The notes beneath the pieces are model-generated. The model had not been told where the DNA came from, ran no database searches, and was given only the letters and a program-made list of their open reading frames with translations. 64,000 bases of DNA from positions 228,454 to 292,453 of the forward strand of contig NZ_FOXL01000005.1 in assembly GCF_900115705.1 (NCBI RefSeq), written 5' to 3'. Every line of letters begins with the position of its first letter. The stretch's first letter is position 1. The position numbers and the translations under genes were made by a program. Below, one piece after another: positions 1-10,243 of the stretch. This DNA comes from Frateuria terrea (lineage in GTDB: Bacteria; Pseudomonadota; Gammaproteobacteria; Xanthomonadales; Rhodanobacteraceae).

Positions 1-751
1 ACGCGAAGAACTCCGGATCCTGGCCGTAGGCCTGGGCATAGATGGCCGCCGCCTGGGCGTCGCCCTGGCCACGCACGGTCGCCGCGTCGCGCTCGGCATC
101 GGCGCGCAGCACCTGGCCCTGGCGATCGGCATCGGCCTTGATCTTCTCGGCCTGCTCCTGGCCGGTATAGCGCAACTCGTTGGCCAGTTGCAGGCGCTCG
201 GCACGCATGCGCTTGTAGACCGACTCGCTGACCTCCTCGGGCAGGTCGATACGCTTGATGCGCACGTCGACCACGGCGATGCCCAGGTTCTTGCGCGCGA
301 TGGCATCGGTCTGCTTGCGCACGCGCTCGGTGATGTCCTTGCGGCCGCCGGCGATCAGGTCCTGCAGGGTGCGCGAGTTGAATTCGAAGCGCAGCGCGTC
401 CTTCACCACCGGGCTCAGCCGCTGCGCCGCCTGGTTGGCGTCGCCGCTGGTGGCGCGGTAATAGGCGGCGTTGTCGGCGATGCGCCACTTCACGTAGAAG
501 TCGACGTTGACGCTCTTCTTCTCCGAGGTGAAATAACGCTCCGGTGGCGCATCCAGGCCCTGGACGCGGCTGTCGAAACGCACCACCTGCTGGATCAGCG
601 GCGCCTTGAAGTGCAGCCCCGGCGCGTAGTCGGTCTGCACGATGCGGCCGAACTGCAGCAGCAGTGCACTCTGCCCTTCGCGCACCACGAAGGCGCTGTT
701 GAGGCCCAGCAGCACCAGCACTACCGCGACCACGATGCCGACGATCTTCAT
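1..751 (-). CDS. hflC: HflC, membrane protease modulator subunit (partial, C-terminus cut off)
   Basis: HflC forms with HflK a large periplasm-facing membrane complex that restrains the FtsH protease. About 250 residues are visible: an N-terminal membrane anchor (residues 2-20, hydrophobic), then an SPFH/prohibitin domain with the typical segments REGQSALLLQFG and APGLHFKAP, and a coiled-coil region rich in Ala, Arg and Glu. Family members are roughly 290-330 residues, so the last 40 or more lie outside the window. The ATG overlaps the hflK stop codon (ATGA, bases 748-751), which implies translational coupling. Identification is firm from the order miaA-hfq-hflX-hflK-hflC. Confidence 0.95.
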   Translation of the reverse strand, partial: MKIVGIVVAVVLVLLGLNSAFVVREGQSALLLQFGRIVQTDYAPGLHFKAPLIQQVVRFDSRVQGLDAPPERYFTSEKKSVNVDFYVKWRIADNAAYYRATSGDANQAAQRLSPVVKDALRFEFNSRTLQDLIAGGRKDITERVRKQTDAIARKNLGIAVVDVRIKRIDLPEEVSESVYKRMRAERLQLANELRYTGQEQAEKIKADADRQGQVLRADAERDAATVRGQGDAQAAAIYAQAYGQDPEFFA

Positions 752-1785
752 GGCTGGTTCCCCTTGTCGGCGGCGTCATCGGTGGTGGCAGTGGTGGCGG
801 TCGCGGGACTGGCTGTCGCGGCGGGCGGCAGGTTGATGATGGTGCGGCCGCCAGAGCCGTCGATCACCTTGCGGTTGCCGGCCATCACCTGCTCCATCGT
901 CTCCAGCCAGAGGCGCTTGCGGGTCACTTCGGGCGCGGCCTTGTATTCCTTCAGCAGCAGGTCGAAGCGCGCCGCATCGCCATGCGCGCGGGCGATGCGC
1001 TCGGCCTTGTAGCCGGCGGCCTCGGCGGCGATGCGCGCGGCGTCGCCGCGGGCCACCGGCACCACCTTGTTGGCGTAGGCCAGCGCACCGTTCTCGATGC
1101 TCTGCTTGTCCTCGCGCGCCTTGTTGACGTCGTCGAAGGCGTCCTTCACCTCGGCCGGCGGCGAGACGTTCTGGAAGCTCACCGCCGTGACCTGCAGGCC
1201 ACAGTGATAGCTGTCGAGGGTCTTCTGCAGCGCCTGGCTGGCCTCGCCGACCAGCGCGGCGCCTTCGCCGGAGAGGATGGTGTCCATGTCGCTGCGGCCG
1301 ATCACCGAACGCACGGCGGCCTCGGACGCCGCGGCGATGGTGTCCTCCACGTCGTCCACCGCGAACAGGTAGGCACGCGCATCGTTCACCTGGTACTGCA
1401 CGGTAAAGTCGATGGTGATGATGTTCTCGTCGCGGGTGAGCATGCGCACGCTGTCCTGCAGCGAGCGCACGCGCGTGGTCTCCACCTTCGTTACCGTCTC
1501 GACCGGCTGCGGCAGCTTGAAGTGGAAGCCCGGCGGCAGCGTGCGGCTGTACTGGCCGAACCGCAGCACCACGCCGGCCTGGCGGGCGTCGATGACGGTG
1601 GCGCTGCTGAGCAGCAGCCAGGCCAGCACCAGCGCCAGCACGATGGTGATGACGCCGCCGGGGCCGCCGTGCTTGCCAAGACGGGCACGCAGGCGTTTGA
1701 AGGCGTCGTCGAGGCCGCGGTTGCCGCCGCTGGGACGCTTGTTCCAGGGATCGCGCTGGCCGCTGCCGGGCTCGTTCCAGGCCAT
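748..1785 (-). CDS. hflK: HflK, membrane protease modulator subunit
   Basis: Partner of HflC in the FtsH-modulating HflKC complex of the inner membrane. The 345-residue product begins with a Gly/Pro/Arg-rich cytoplasmic tail (WNEPGSGQRDPWNK), which is the family hallmark. A single membrane segment follows at about 44-64, then an SPFH domain (VVLRFGQYSRTLPPGFHFKLP) and an Ala/Glu-rich helical region. The reading frame stays open further upstream, but the ATG at 1785 is preceded by AAGGAG at proper spacing and matches the family N-terminus. The end overlaps the hflC start by 4 bases. The C-terminal tail is Thr/Ala rich and low in complexity. Confidence 0.96.
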   Translation of the reverse strand: MAWNEPGSGQRDPWNKRPSGGNRGLDDAFKRLRARLGKHGGPGGVITIVLALVLAWLLLSSATVIDARQAGVVLRFGQYSRTLPPGFHFKLPQPVETVTKVETTRVRSLQDSVRMLTRDENIITIDFTVQYQVNDARAYLFAVDDVEDTIAAASEAAVRSVIGRSDMDTILSGEGAALVGEASQALQKTLDSYHCGLQVTAVSFQNVSPPAEVKDAFDDVNKAREDKQSIENGALAYANKVVPVARGDAARIAAEAAGYKAERIARAHGDAARFDLLLKEYKAAPEVTRKRLWLETMEQVMAGNRKVIDGSGGRTIINLPPAATASPATATTATTDDAADKGNQP

Positions 1786-2030
1786 GTCAGTCTCCTTGGG
1801 GCAAGGGGCAGGCCGGCGGGAGAGGCCGGTGGATGCGTTGCGGAATCGGGGCCATAGAGCGCAGCGTCGAGGTCGGGGTGGGTGAGTCGCGGCGCGCCGC
1901 GATCGATCTCGGTGCGGGCGGGCAAACGCCGCACAAACGCCGGTTAGTCTAGCAGAGGTGAATTGGGGCGTGGCCCGCAAGGCGCCTTCCGGGCGCCCGC
2001 CCACCCTTCACCGAAAGGTGAGCGCAGAGG

Positions 2031-3365
2031 CTATGGCGCGTCGGGCGATCCCAATACCCCGCGCAGCAACGCCGCGTCCTGCGGATGGCCGCCGCCCAAC
2101 GGGGCGATTACGCTGCGGGGTGCGTCGATCTGCAGGCGCCAGCCGTGTTCGTCCACCGATTCGCCGGCAATGGCGCCGGCGGCACGCAGGCGAGCGTGCA
2201 GGCGACCGGCAGAGAGCGGCAGTTGCAGCTCGGTCTGCACGCGCTCGCCGCCGAGGCGCTCGCCCAGTGCCTGGCGCAGCAGTTCCAGCCCTTCGCCGGT
2301 GCGCGCGGAGAGCCAGACCTGGGTAGGGCGGCCCTCCGCGTCGCGCACGATGCGCGGCTGGGTGCCTGTCTGGACCTCGTCGCCACCCTCCCCCAGCACG
2401 TCGATCTTGTTCATGACATGCAACTGCGGCACGTCGCCTGCGCCGATCTCTTCCAGCACGCCATCGACCACGCGATGCAGCCGCTCGCGCTCTTCGTCGG
2501 CCGCGTCGCTGACGTGCAGCAACAGGTCGGCATCGCGTGCCTCGGCCAGGGTGGCGCGGAAGGCGGCCACCAGGTCGTGCGGCAGTTCGCGGATGAAGCC
2601 CACGGTGTCGGCCAGGACGGCCGGGCCGCAGGAAAGGTCCTCGATCTTGCGCACGGTCGGGTCGAGCGTGGCGAACAGCAGGTTGGCGGCGAACACGTCG
2701 CCTTCGGTCAGCGCATTGAACAACGTCGACTTGCCGGCGTTGGTGTAGCCGACCAGCGCCACCCGCGGCACCGTGTTGCGCAGGCGCGCGCGGCGCTGCT
2801 GGGTGCGTTGCACCTGCACCTTCTCCAGCCGCCGGGTGAGCATCTTCACGCGCTCGCCGAGCAGGCGACGGTCGGTTTCCAACTGCGTTTCACCGGGGCC
2901 ACGCAGTCCGATGGCGCCGCCGCGCTGACGCTCCAGGTGAGTCCAGCCGCGTACCAGGCGGGTGGCCAGGTGCTTGAGTTGCGCCAGTTCCACTTCCAGC
3001 TTGCCTTCGTGCGAGCGGGCACGCTGGGCGAAGATGTCCAGGATCAGGCCGGCACGGTCGACCACGCGAACGGCCAGCAGCTTTTCCAGGTTGCGTTCCT
3101 GCACCGGCGTGAGCAGGTGATCGACCAGCACCACGTCGGCCTCGGTGGCACGCACGGCTTCGGCGACCTCTTCGGCCTTGCCGGTACCGATGTAGTAACG
3201 AGGGTTGGGGTCCTCGACACGCGCCGGAACGCTGGCGAGCACCTCGGCGCCGGCCGAACGCACCAGCTCGGCGAATTCCTCCGCGCGGCGGACCGCGTCG
3301 CCCTCGCCGCGGGCGTGCGGCAGGACCAGTACGGCGCGTTCGCCCTTCTTTTGTCTATCGAACAC
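2031..3365 (-). CDS. hflX: HflX, ribosome-associated GTPase
   Basis: GTPase of the HflX family that binds the large ribosomal subunit and splits stalled or hibernating ribosomes under stress. The 444-residue product has the N-terminal HflX domain (about 1-195) with the Gly-rich GLRGPGETQLETDRR signature near 153-167. The G domain has G1 GYTNAGKST (206-214), G3 DTVGF (253-257) and G4 NKID (319-322). A C-terminal domain follows. Translation starts with GTG at 3365, giving the family-like MFDRQKKGERAVLVLPHA. It lies between hfq and hflK in the usual order. Confidence 0.96.
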   Translation of the reverse strand: MFDRQKKGERAVLVLPHARGEGDAVRRAEEFAELVRSAGAEVLASVPARVEDPNPRYYIGTGKAEEVAEAVRATEADVVLVDHLLTPVQERNLEKLLAVRVVDRAGLILDIFAQRARSHEGKLEVELAQLKHLATRLVRGWTHLERQRGGAIGLRGPGETQLETDRRLLGERVKMLTRRLEKVQVQRTQQRRARLRNTVPRVALVGYTNAGKSTLFNALTEGDVFAANLLFATLDPTVRKIEDLSCGPAVLADTVGFIRELPHDLVAAFRATLAEARDADLLLHVSDAADEERERLHRVVDGVLEEIGAGDVPQLHVMNKIDVLGEGGDEVQTGTQPRIVRDAEGRPTQVWLSARTGEGLELLRQALGERLGGERVQTELQLPLSAGRLHARLRAAGAIAGESVDEHGWRLQIDAPRSVIAPLGGGHPQDAALLRGVLGSPDAP

Positions 3366-3528
3366 TAGGTTGGCGTGGCCTGTGGATGCGCGTCGTCGGC
3401 GAGGCGCCGGCGGCTAGGGTCGGGGCGGCATTGTATGCCGATCGCCGTCGGGCCGACGGCAAGCAGGTGAGGGACTGCCGCCCGGCGGGCCAGGCAACCC
3501 GCCGGCGGCGTGCAGAACCTTCCGTGGG

Positions 3529-3798
3529 TCAGTCTTCGCCTTCGGCCGACGTGGCGTGTGCCTCGGCGTGGCCCTCATGGCCGTTACCCATGCGCACGTT
3601 GCGGCTGGGCACGACGGTGGAGATGGCGTGCTTGTAGACCATCTGGCTTACCTGGTTGCGCAGCAGCACCACGAACTGGTCGAACGACTCGATCGTGCCC
3701 TGCAGTTTGATGCCATTGACCAGGTAGATGGCGACCGGCACACGCTCACGGCGAAGTGCGTTGAGAAACGGATCCTGCAATGACTGCCCTTTGGACAT
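3529..3798 (-). CDS. hfq: Hfq, RNA chaperone
   Basis: Sm-like hexameric RNA chaperone that pairs small RNAs with mRNAs. The 89-residue product carries the whole Sm core: [20 protein letters not shown], then NGIKLQG (Sm1) and the Sm2 motif YKHAIST at about 55-61. A short His/Glu-rich disordered tail ([17 protein letters not shown]) follows. The ATG at 3798 is preceded by GAGGGGG about 10 bases upstream. The upstream spacer contains the palindrome CGCGAAGGTTCGCG, which could fold in the leader. The gene sits between miaA and hflX, as in most gammaproteobacteria. Confidence 0.98.
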   Translation of the reverse strand: MSKGQSLQDPFLNALRRERVPVAIYLVNGIKLQGTIESFDQFVVLLRNQVSQMVYKHAISTVVPSRNVRMGNGHEGHAEAHATSAEGED

Positions 3799-3948
3799 GT
3801 TGTTTTACCCCCTCGCGAACCTTCGCGGGCCGGAGAAAAGACGCACACGCGGCGACCGGCCCAAGTCGAGGGGATATTAACCGCTTTTAAATGGCGGGCG
3901 GAAGCCGGGAACCACGACGCGCATCGGCGTCGTCGCTACAGCCGGGCT
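3799..3948 (-). promoter_or_regulatory. hfq upstream leader with palindrome
   Basis: The 150-base miaA-hfq spacer contains an AT-rich patch that reads TTAATAT on the minus strand, a plausible -10 box. Closer to hfq it contains the perfect palindrome CGCGAAGGTTCGCG, about 10 bases before the Shine-Dalgarno. An hfq-proximal promoter and a structured leader are therefore plausible. Whether the hairpin matters for Hfq autocontrol is inference. Confidence 0.3.
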
Positions 3949-4887
3949 CTACAGGAAGAGGTCCAGTGCAGCACAGGTGCGGTCGAGCAGGTCGGCCCGG
4001 TCCGGATCGATCGGGCGTGCGTCCAGTTCCGCGCGCAGCCAGGTGATCTGGCGCTTGGCCAGCTGGCGGGTGGCAAAAATCGCCTTGTCGCGGAAGGTGG
4101 CCGCATCGGTGGCGCCATCCAGATGTTCCCAGGCCTGGCGGTAGCCGACGGCGCGCAGCGCCGGCAGGTCCGGGTGCAGGTCGCCGCGCCCGCGCAGCGC
4201 TCGCACTTCGTCGAGGAAGCCGGCCGCCAGCATGGCATCGAAGCGCTGCGCGATGCGTGCGTGCAGCTCGCCACGATCGGCCGGCTGCAACGCCAGCTTG
4301 AGCACACGCCAGGGAAAGCGTTCGCCGCTGCCGCCGGTCTGCTGCCCGGACAGCGGCCGGCCGGTCAGCTCGATCACTTCCAGCGCGCGCTGCAGGCGCT
4401 GGGCGTCGTTGGGACCGATGCGCTCCGCGGCGACGGGATCGAGCGCCGCCAGCCGATCGTGCAGTGCGGGCCAGCCGGCCGTCGCCGCCTCGGCCGACAG
4501 GCGGGCCCGGATCGCCGGCGCCGCATCGGGCAACGCCGAGAGGCCGCGCTGCAGCGCGCGAAAGTACAGACCCGTGCCGCCGACCAGTAGCGGCACCCGG
4601 CCTCGTTCGTGGATACGCGCCATCGCGGCCAGGGCGTCGATGCGGAAATCGGCTGCCGAATAGGGCTCGGACGGATCGCGCAGGTCCAGCAACTCGTGCG
4701 GATGCCGGGCCAGGATGGCGGCGTCGGGCCTGGCCGCGCCGATGTCAAGCCCACGATAGACCAGCGCCGAGTCCACGCTCACCAGCTCCACTGCGAAGCG
4801 CTCTCGCAGCGCGCAGGCCAGCGCCGTCTTGCCCGACGCGGTCGGGCCCATCAGGAATACGGCGAGCGGTCGGGCATCGGCAGCCAT
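3949..4887 (-). CDS. miaA: MiaA, tRNA dimethylallyltransferase
   Basis: Transfers a dimethylallyl group to A37 of tRNAs that read codons beginning with U, the first step towards ms2i6A. The 312-residue product has the P-loop GPTASGKT at 14-21, then [17 protein letters not shown] with the DSxQVYxG-type substrate motif, and the [10 protein letters not shown] motif. Length is typical. I chose the ATG at 4887 ([14 protein letters not shown]) over an upstream in-frame ATG because the shorter form matches the family, whose P-loop lies about 15 residues in. It heads the hfq-hflX-hflKC series. Confidence 0.96.
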   Translation of the reverse strand: MAADARPLAVFLMGPTASGKTALACALRERFAVELVSVDSALVYRGLDIGAARPDAAILARHPHELLDLRDPSEPYSAADFRIDALAAMARIHERGRVPLLVGGTGLYFRALQRGLSALPDAAPAIRARLSAEAATAGWPALHDRLAALDPVAAERIGPNDAQRLQRALEVIELTGRPLSGQQTGGSGERFPWRVLKLALQPADRGELHARIAQRFDAMLAAGFLDEVRALRGRGDLHPDLPALRAVGYRQAWEHLDGATDAATFRDKAIFATRQLAKRQITWLRAELDARPIDPDRADLLDRTCAALDLFL

Positions 4888-5240
4888 GTCGCCATTGTAG
4901 TGGCCGCCCGGCCGCATCGGCCCGTTCGGATCGCCGTTGCGGAAGCTACGCAGACGTTACCCGCCGTTACACGCAGTTGAACGATTGCCGTCATCCCGTT
5001 GCATCGGCTGGCTAATCTGGCGCCAGGGAAAAAACTCCGTTCGCCCTCTTCCCTTCGGTCGTCCCTCGGAGCCAGGCGATGAACAGCCAGCCGAAACCGC
5101 ATCGCCTCGCCGCGGCACCCAAACAAGGTGAAACCGGTCACGCGGTCGGTGATAATTGCGTGACAGCCACGTGCCTTGACTTGCCCCCGACCCCGTCGAG
5201 GCGCACCATCGCTACCCGGCAGCCACATAGAATTCACGCG
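4888..5240. other. Intergenic region without a supported gene
   Basis: About 350 bases between the divergent miaA and the small membrane protein at 5241. Open frames here have codon use unlike neighbouring genes (AGA, AAT, ATT, CTT). The frame of the downstream gene stays open to an ATG at 5079, so a longer product cannot be excluded. A miaA promoter is expected here, but no convincing -35/-10 pair was seen. Confidence 0.4.
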
Positions 5241-5489
5241 ATGGCACACCGAATCGACGCGGAACACGACCAGGAAGGTGGACACGGCGCTGTTGTCAGC
5301 CCGCGACCCGGAATTGCCTCGCCCGCAGCCAAGTTGCCCCCGGTCCGGCCCGCTTCCCTGCGTCTGGCTCAGGAAGAAGCGGACCAGGCCCGCAAACCCA
5401 TCTGGGACAAAAACAACTTCGGCTTCTGGTTGACGGTGTGCATCCTGATCAGCCTCGCCTTCTCGGTCATCTGGCACGCCATCGGCTGA
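5241..5489 (+). CDS. Small membrane protein with C-terminal anchor (unknown function)
   Basis: I do not recognise a family. The 82-residue product has a polar, Pro/Ala-rich N-terminal half, a charged stretch ([14 protein letters not shown]) and one hydrophobic segment at the C-terminus (about 59-78, [19 protein letters not shown]), so it is probably a tail-anchored inner-membrane protein. The frame is open further up to an ATG at 5079, which has a better Shine-Dalgarno (GGAG). However, codon use upstream of 5241 looks non-coding, so the shorter form is preferred with doubt. It precedes tdh by 79 bases, with a GC hairpin (GCCTCGCAGCGAGGC) between. Confidence 0.55.
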   Translation: MAHRIDAEHDQEGGHGAVVSPRPGIASPAAKLPPVRPASLRLAQEEADQARKPIWDKNNFGFWLTVCILISLAFSVIWHAIG

Positions 5490-5517
5490 GTACGCGGCCG
5501 GCCTCGCAGCGAGGCCC

Positions 5518-5523
5518 TATAAT
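5518..5523 (+). promoter_or_regulatory. Candidate -10 box for tdh-kbl
   Basis: A perfect TATAAT lies 46 bases before the tdh ATG. No good -35 hexamer is seen 16-18 bases upstream, where the sequence is a GC hairpin. The assignment rests on the -10 alone. Confidence 0.3.
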
Positions 5524-5568
5524 CGTCGTCTTCCCCGCCCGCCTTCGCGGGCCAGACGATGGTGTCCC

Positions 5569-6603
5569 ATGCCGCAGACGATGAAAGCCCTGGTCAAGCG
5601 CAAGCCCGAACAGGGCATCTGGATGGAAGAGGTGCCGGTTCCGCAGGTCGGCCCCAACGAGGTGCTGATCAAGGTCGAGAAGACCGCCATCTGCGGCACC
5701 GACTTGCACATCTACAAGTGGGACGAGTGGTCCCAGCGCACGATCCCGCAGGGTCTGACCATCGGCCACGAATTCGTCGGCCGCATCGCCGAGCTCGGCA
5801 GTGCCGTGACAGGCTACAAGGTGGGCGACCGCGTTTCGGCCGAAGGCCACATCGTCTGCGGGCATTGCCGCAACTGCCGCGCCGGACGCCAGCATCTGTG
5901 TCCCAACACCGTGGGCATCGGCGTCAACCGCAATGGCGCCTTCGCCGAGTACGTGGCCGTACCTGCGTCGAACCTGTGGCCGATTCCGGACCAGATCCCT
6001 TCGGAGCTGGCCGCCTTCTTCGATCCCTACGGCAACGCCGCGCACTGCGCGCTGGAATTCGACCTGATCGGCGAGGACGTCCTGATCACCGGCGCCGGCC
6101 CGATCGGCATCATCGCCGCAGGCATCGCCAAGCACGTCGGCGCGCGCAACGTGGTGGTCACCGATGTCAACGACTACCGCCTCAAGCTCGCCGCCGACAT
6201 GGGTGCGACCCGCGTGGTCAACGTGGCCAACCAGTCGCTGAAGGACGTGGTCAAGGACCTTCACATGGAAGGCTTCGACGTCGGGCTGGAGATGAGCGGC
6301 AACCCGCGCGCCTTCAACGACATGCTCGAGGTGATGTACCACGGCGGCAAGGTCGCGATGCTCGGCATCATGCCGCGCGGCGCCGGTATCGACTGGGACA
6401 AGGTGATCTTCAAGGGGCTCACCCTGCAGGGCATCTATGGCCGGCGCATGTACGAGACCTGGTACAAGATGACCCAGATGGTGCTCACCGGCTTCCCGCT
6501 GCAGAAGGTGCTCACCCACCAGATCGCCATCGACGATTTCCAGAAGGGCTTCGACCTGATGGACGCGGGCCAGTGCGGCAAAGTCGTGTGTTCCTGGACC
6601 TGA
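5569..6603 (+). CDS. tdh: L-threonine 3-dehydrogenase
   Basis: Oxidises L-threonine with NAD+ to 2-amino-3-ketobutyrate, the substrate of the next gene. The 344-residue product is a zinc-dependent medium-chain dehydrogenase. It has catalytic zinc Cys42 in AICGTD and His67-Glu68 in GHEF, structural-zinc cysteines at 97, 100, 103 and 111, and a Rossmann motif [11 protein letters not shown] near 178. The length matches E. coli Tdh (341). The stop lies 4 bases before kbl, so the two are surely one transcript, and together they convert threonine to glycine plus acetyl-CoA. Confidence 0.97.
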   Translation: MPQTMKALVKRKPEQGIWMEEVPVPQVGPNEVLIKVEKTAICGTDLHIYKWDEWSQRTIPQGLTIGHEFVGRIAELGSAVTGYKVGDRVSAEGHIVCGHCRNCRAGRQHLCPNTVGIGVNRNGAFAEYVAVPASNLWPIPDQIPSELAAFFDPYGNAAHCALEFDLIGEDVLITGAGPIGIIAAGIAKHVGARNVVVTDVNDYRLKLAADMGATRVVNVANQSLKDVVKDLHMEGFDVGLEMSGNPRAFNDMLEVMYHGGKVAMLGIMPRGAGIDWDKVIFKGLTLQGIYGRRMYETWYKMTQMVLTGFPLQKVLTHQIAIDDFQKGFDLMDAGQCGKVVCSWT

Positions 6604-6607
6604 TGCC

Positions 6608-7801
<1,194 letters not shown>

Positions 7802-7835
7802 GTTCCAGGGAGCCCTGTTCCCGGGGGGAGAGGGC

Positions 7836-8618
7836 TCAGAGCCGGGGGCTGGTGGCTTGAGGCCTGGCGCGCAGCGCCTCGATTTCTTCGGTCGCAAGAT
7901 GACGCCACTGGCCTTTCGGCAGGTCACCCAGCCTCAGCCCGCCAATGCTCACCCGCACCAGCCGCAGCACACCGATGCCGTGCGCGGCGAGCAGGCGACG
8001 GATGTGCCGGTTGCGCCCCTCGTCCAGCACGATCTCCAGCCAGGCGTTCTTGTCGCCCGCGCGCAGCAGTTCGGCCTGTCGCGCGACCAGCCGCTCTCCC
8101 TCATCGAACACGCCCTCGCGCAGGCGAGCCAGCAGCGCCGCGTCCGGCAGGCGATCGATCTGCACGTGGTAGGTCTTCTCCCGGTGCGTGGCCGGGTCGG
8201 TGATGCCCGCCGCCCAGACCGTGTCATTGCTCAACAACAGCAGACCTTCGCTCGCCTTGTCCAGCCGTCCGACCGGCCCTAGCCACGGCAGATCCGCCGC
8301 GACGAGGGCGTCGTAGACGGTGGCGCGGCCGCGCTCGTCGGCTGTACTGACCACCAGCCCGCGAGGCTTGTTGAACATCACGTATACCCGTGTGGACTCG
8401 CCGATCGGCTGGCCGTCGACGGTGATGCCGCCTTGTCCCTGCGCGACCGGTCGCTCCGGATCAAGCACCACGCGCCCGTCCAGCGCCACACGCCCAGCGC
8501 GGATCCACTGCTCGGCCTGGCTGCGCGAGCACACGCCGCGCTTGGACAGCACGCGGGCCAGGCCGTGGCGTACACCATCACGTGCGGGAGCGGACGAAGG
8601 GCGGCGCGAAGTAGGCAT
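7836..8618 (-). CDS. RsuA/RluB/RluE-family rRNA pseudouridine synthase
   Basis: Isomerises a uridine in rRNA to pseudouridine. The 260-residue product has an N-terminal S4 RNA-binding domain (LARVLSKRGVCSRSQAEQWI, with GRVALDG) followed by the catalytic domain. The catalytic Asp is in VGRLDKASEGLLLLSND, and the C-terminal segment EGRNRHIRRLLAAHG is typical of the RsuA branch. Which uridine is modified cannot be read from sequence; the KASEGLL form resembles RluB/RluE-type enzymes. The start ATG at 8618 gives MPTSRRPSSAPAR; the frame is open upstream but has no better start. It is convergent with kbl. Confidence 0.85.
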   Translation of the reverse strand: MPTSRRPSSAPARDGVRHGLARVLSKRGVCSRSQAEQWIRAGRVALDGRVVLDPERPVAQGQGGITVDGQPIGESTRVYVMFNKPRGLVVSTADERGRATVYDALVAADLPWLGPVGRLDKASEGLLLLSNDTVWAAGITDPATHREKTYHVQIDRLPDAALLARLREGVFDEGERLVARQAELLRAGDKNAWLEIVLDEGRNRHIRRLLAAHGIGVLRLVRVSIGGLRLGDLPKGQWRHLATEEIEALRARPQATSPRL

Positions 8619-8718
8619 CGCGAAAGCGTATCGGTCGTGCCGGAACCACGGCAAGGGTGCGGTGCCGACGTGCGAGTGGCACCGTCCCATCCGTTGCGAA
8701 ACGGCGCGCATGAATCCG

Positions 8719-8746
8719 AAAAAAAAGCCCGGCCGAAGCCGGGCTT
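8719..8746 (-). terminator. Rho-independent terminator of the OmpA-family gene
   Basis: Read on the minus strand, the stem AGCCCGGC / GCCGGGCT with a 4-base loop is followed by eight T residues, 24 bases after the stop of the OmpA-family gene. On the plus strand the tail is only four Ts. Confidence 0.85.
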
Positions 8747-8769
8747 TTCGTGTTGCCGCTGCGATCCGG

Positions 8770-9915
8770 TTACTGCTGGACCTGCAGTTCGGTACGGCGG
8801 TTGCGCGCGCGGCCCGAGTCGGTGTCGTTGCTGTCGATCGGGTCGGCTTCACCGTGGCCGATCGGTCCTTCCAGGCGGCTGGCATCGATGCCGTGCGAGG
8901 TCAGGTAGTCGTACACGATCTTCGCGCGACGCTCGGACAGCGCCTGGTTGTAGGCGTCGGTGCCCACCGAGTCGGTGTAGCCGGCGACCGTCACGTGCAC
9001 CTGCGGGTAACGCTGCAGGGTATCGACGGCCTGATCCAGGATCGCCACCGAATCGGAGCTCGGCTCGGCCAGCGACTTGCTGATCTGGCTGGCATCGACG
9101 TGGCCCTTCTTCGGGTAGTCGAACTTGAAGTTCACGCCGCGCAGGTCGATCACCACCTTCTGCGGGCAACCGTCCGGACCGACGATGGTACCGGCGGCGG
9201 TGGCCGGGCACTTGTCGTCGCAGTCGTTCACGCCGTCGTTGTCGGAGTCCTTGGTCGAGCAGTCGTTGACCGGAGCCGGCGGCGGAGCGGCGGCCGGCTG
9301 CGGGGCAGCGGCAGGCTCACCGAAGCGCGACACGATGCTGAAGCCCAGGAACCAGTCGCCGTAGCCGTCCTGTGCCGGCTGGCTCTTGTTGTCCCAGTCG
9401 TAGCGGTAACCGGTCTCGATGCGGATGTCCGAGCTCTCCGCGACGGTCTTGGACACGCCCACGCCCAGTTCGGCAGCCGGCGACCAGCCGTGATCGCCCG
9501 GGTTCTGATGGAAGCTGCCCATCACACCGGCGAGCACGTACGGACGCCAGGCGTTCCAGTCGCCACCGTAGAAACGTGCGGCCACGCCGACGTTGTTGTT
9601 CGCCCACTTGCCGCCGCCCACCGCGGTGTCGCGGTTACGCTTGGTGCGATCGACGAACAGGTCGATGGAAGCGTTCGGAGCGACGAAACGGCCAACGCCC
9701 AGGCCATAGTAGAACTGGCGGCTGTTGGTGTTGCGGTCGGTGTCGTTGTAGTAACCGCCGAGAGTCGGGGCGATATACCAGCGGCCATCGTAATCGCCCG
9801 TGCTGGGCGTGGTGGCAGCGGCGCCGGCGGCATCGGCGGTATTGTCCTGCGCGTGAACGGCACCTACGCCGCCCAGGGCCAATGCAATCAGAAAATACAA
9901 GCCCTTACGTTTCAT
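8770..9915 (-). CDS. OmpA-family outer membrane protein
   Basis: Outer-membrane barrel with a periplasmic peptidoglycan-binding domain. The 381-residue precursor has a signal peptide (1-22, cleaved after VHA) and an eight-strand-type barrel with many aromatic and Gly alternations (about 40-205). A Pro/Ala linker and a calcium-type TSP3 repeat (DSDNDGVNDCDDKCP) with paired cysteines follow. The C-terminal OmpA domain contains the TVAGYTDSVGTDAYNQALSE signature and the RNRRTELQV end. Translation starts at 9915 behind GAAGGAGAC. It stands alone with its own strong terminator, as expected for an abundant envelope protein. Confidence 0.92.
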   Translation of the reverse strand: MKRKGLYFLIALALGGVGAVHAQDNTADAAGAAATTPSTGDYDGRWYIAPTLGGYYNDTDRNTNSRQFYYGLGVGRFVAPNASIDLFVDRTKRNRDTAVGGGKWANNNVGVAARFYGGDWNAWRPYVLAGVMGSFHQNPGDHGWSPAAELGVGVSKTVAESSDIRIETGYRYDWDNKSQPAQDGYGDWFLGFSIVSRFGEPAAAPQPAAAPPPAPVNDCSTKDSDNDGVNDCDDKCPATAAGTIVGPDGCPQKVVIDLRGVNFKFDYPKKGHVDASQISKSLAEPSSDSVAILDQAVDTLQRYPQVHVTVAGYTDSVGTDAYNQALSERRAKIVYDYLTSHGIDASRLEGPIGHGEADPIDSNDTDSGRARNRRTELQVQQ

Positions 9916-10243
9916 CAGGTGTCTCCTTCATTTATTGGTGTTCGCAGCCGTTTCACCTCGTACGGACCGCGCGTCTCACTTTGACTTCCGGAAGCTTGAG
10001 CCGCCCCCTCGCTTATGTCCCTACGGGCAAGCGGCACGGAGTGTAGCAAAACCGTTAAGTCGTTCACGCCCGCGTGGGTTCCCCGGTGAGGCCTTGTTCA
10101 GCAAAGACCTTTATCCATTGCCGCCCGAATGGCGTGGATGTGGCGTGAAAATGAGAAAACCCGGCCATCGGAGCCGGGTTTTCCGTGAAATGCGTTGCAG
10201 GCGCCAGTCTGATTGCGCCTGAATGCAATTGCGCTAATTGTAT
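9916..10243. other. Intergenic region: ompA-type promoter area and prpD terminator
   Basis: About 330 bases between two minus-strand genes. The part near 10025-10060 reads TTAACGGTTTTGCTACACT on the minus strand, with TACACT a possible -10 for the OmpA-family gene. The far part holds the prpD terminator (10156-10182). No gene was seen. Confidence 0.35.
10156..10182 (-). terminator. Rho-independent terminator downstream of prpD
   Basis: A symmetric hairpin AAAACCCGGC / GCCGGGTTTT with a 7-base loop lies about 60 bases past the prpD stop. On the minus strand it ends in four Ts. The symmetric A and T runs would allow action in both directions. Confidence 0.7.

Noticed and set aside
5079-5240. 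Upstream extension of the small membrane protein (start at 5079)
   Set aside because: Codon use is unlike the rest of the window and composition looks non-coding, although the ribosome site there is better; kept as an alternative only.
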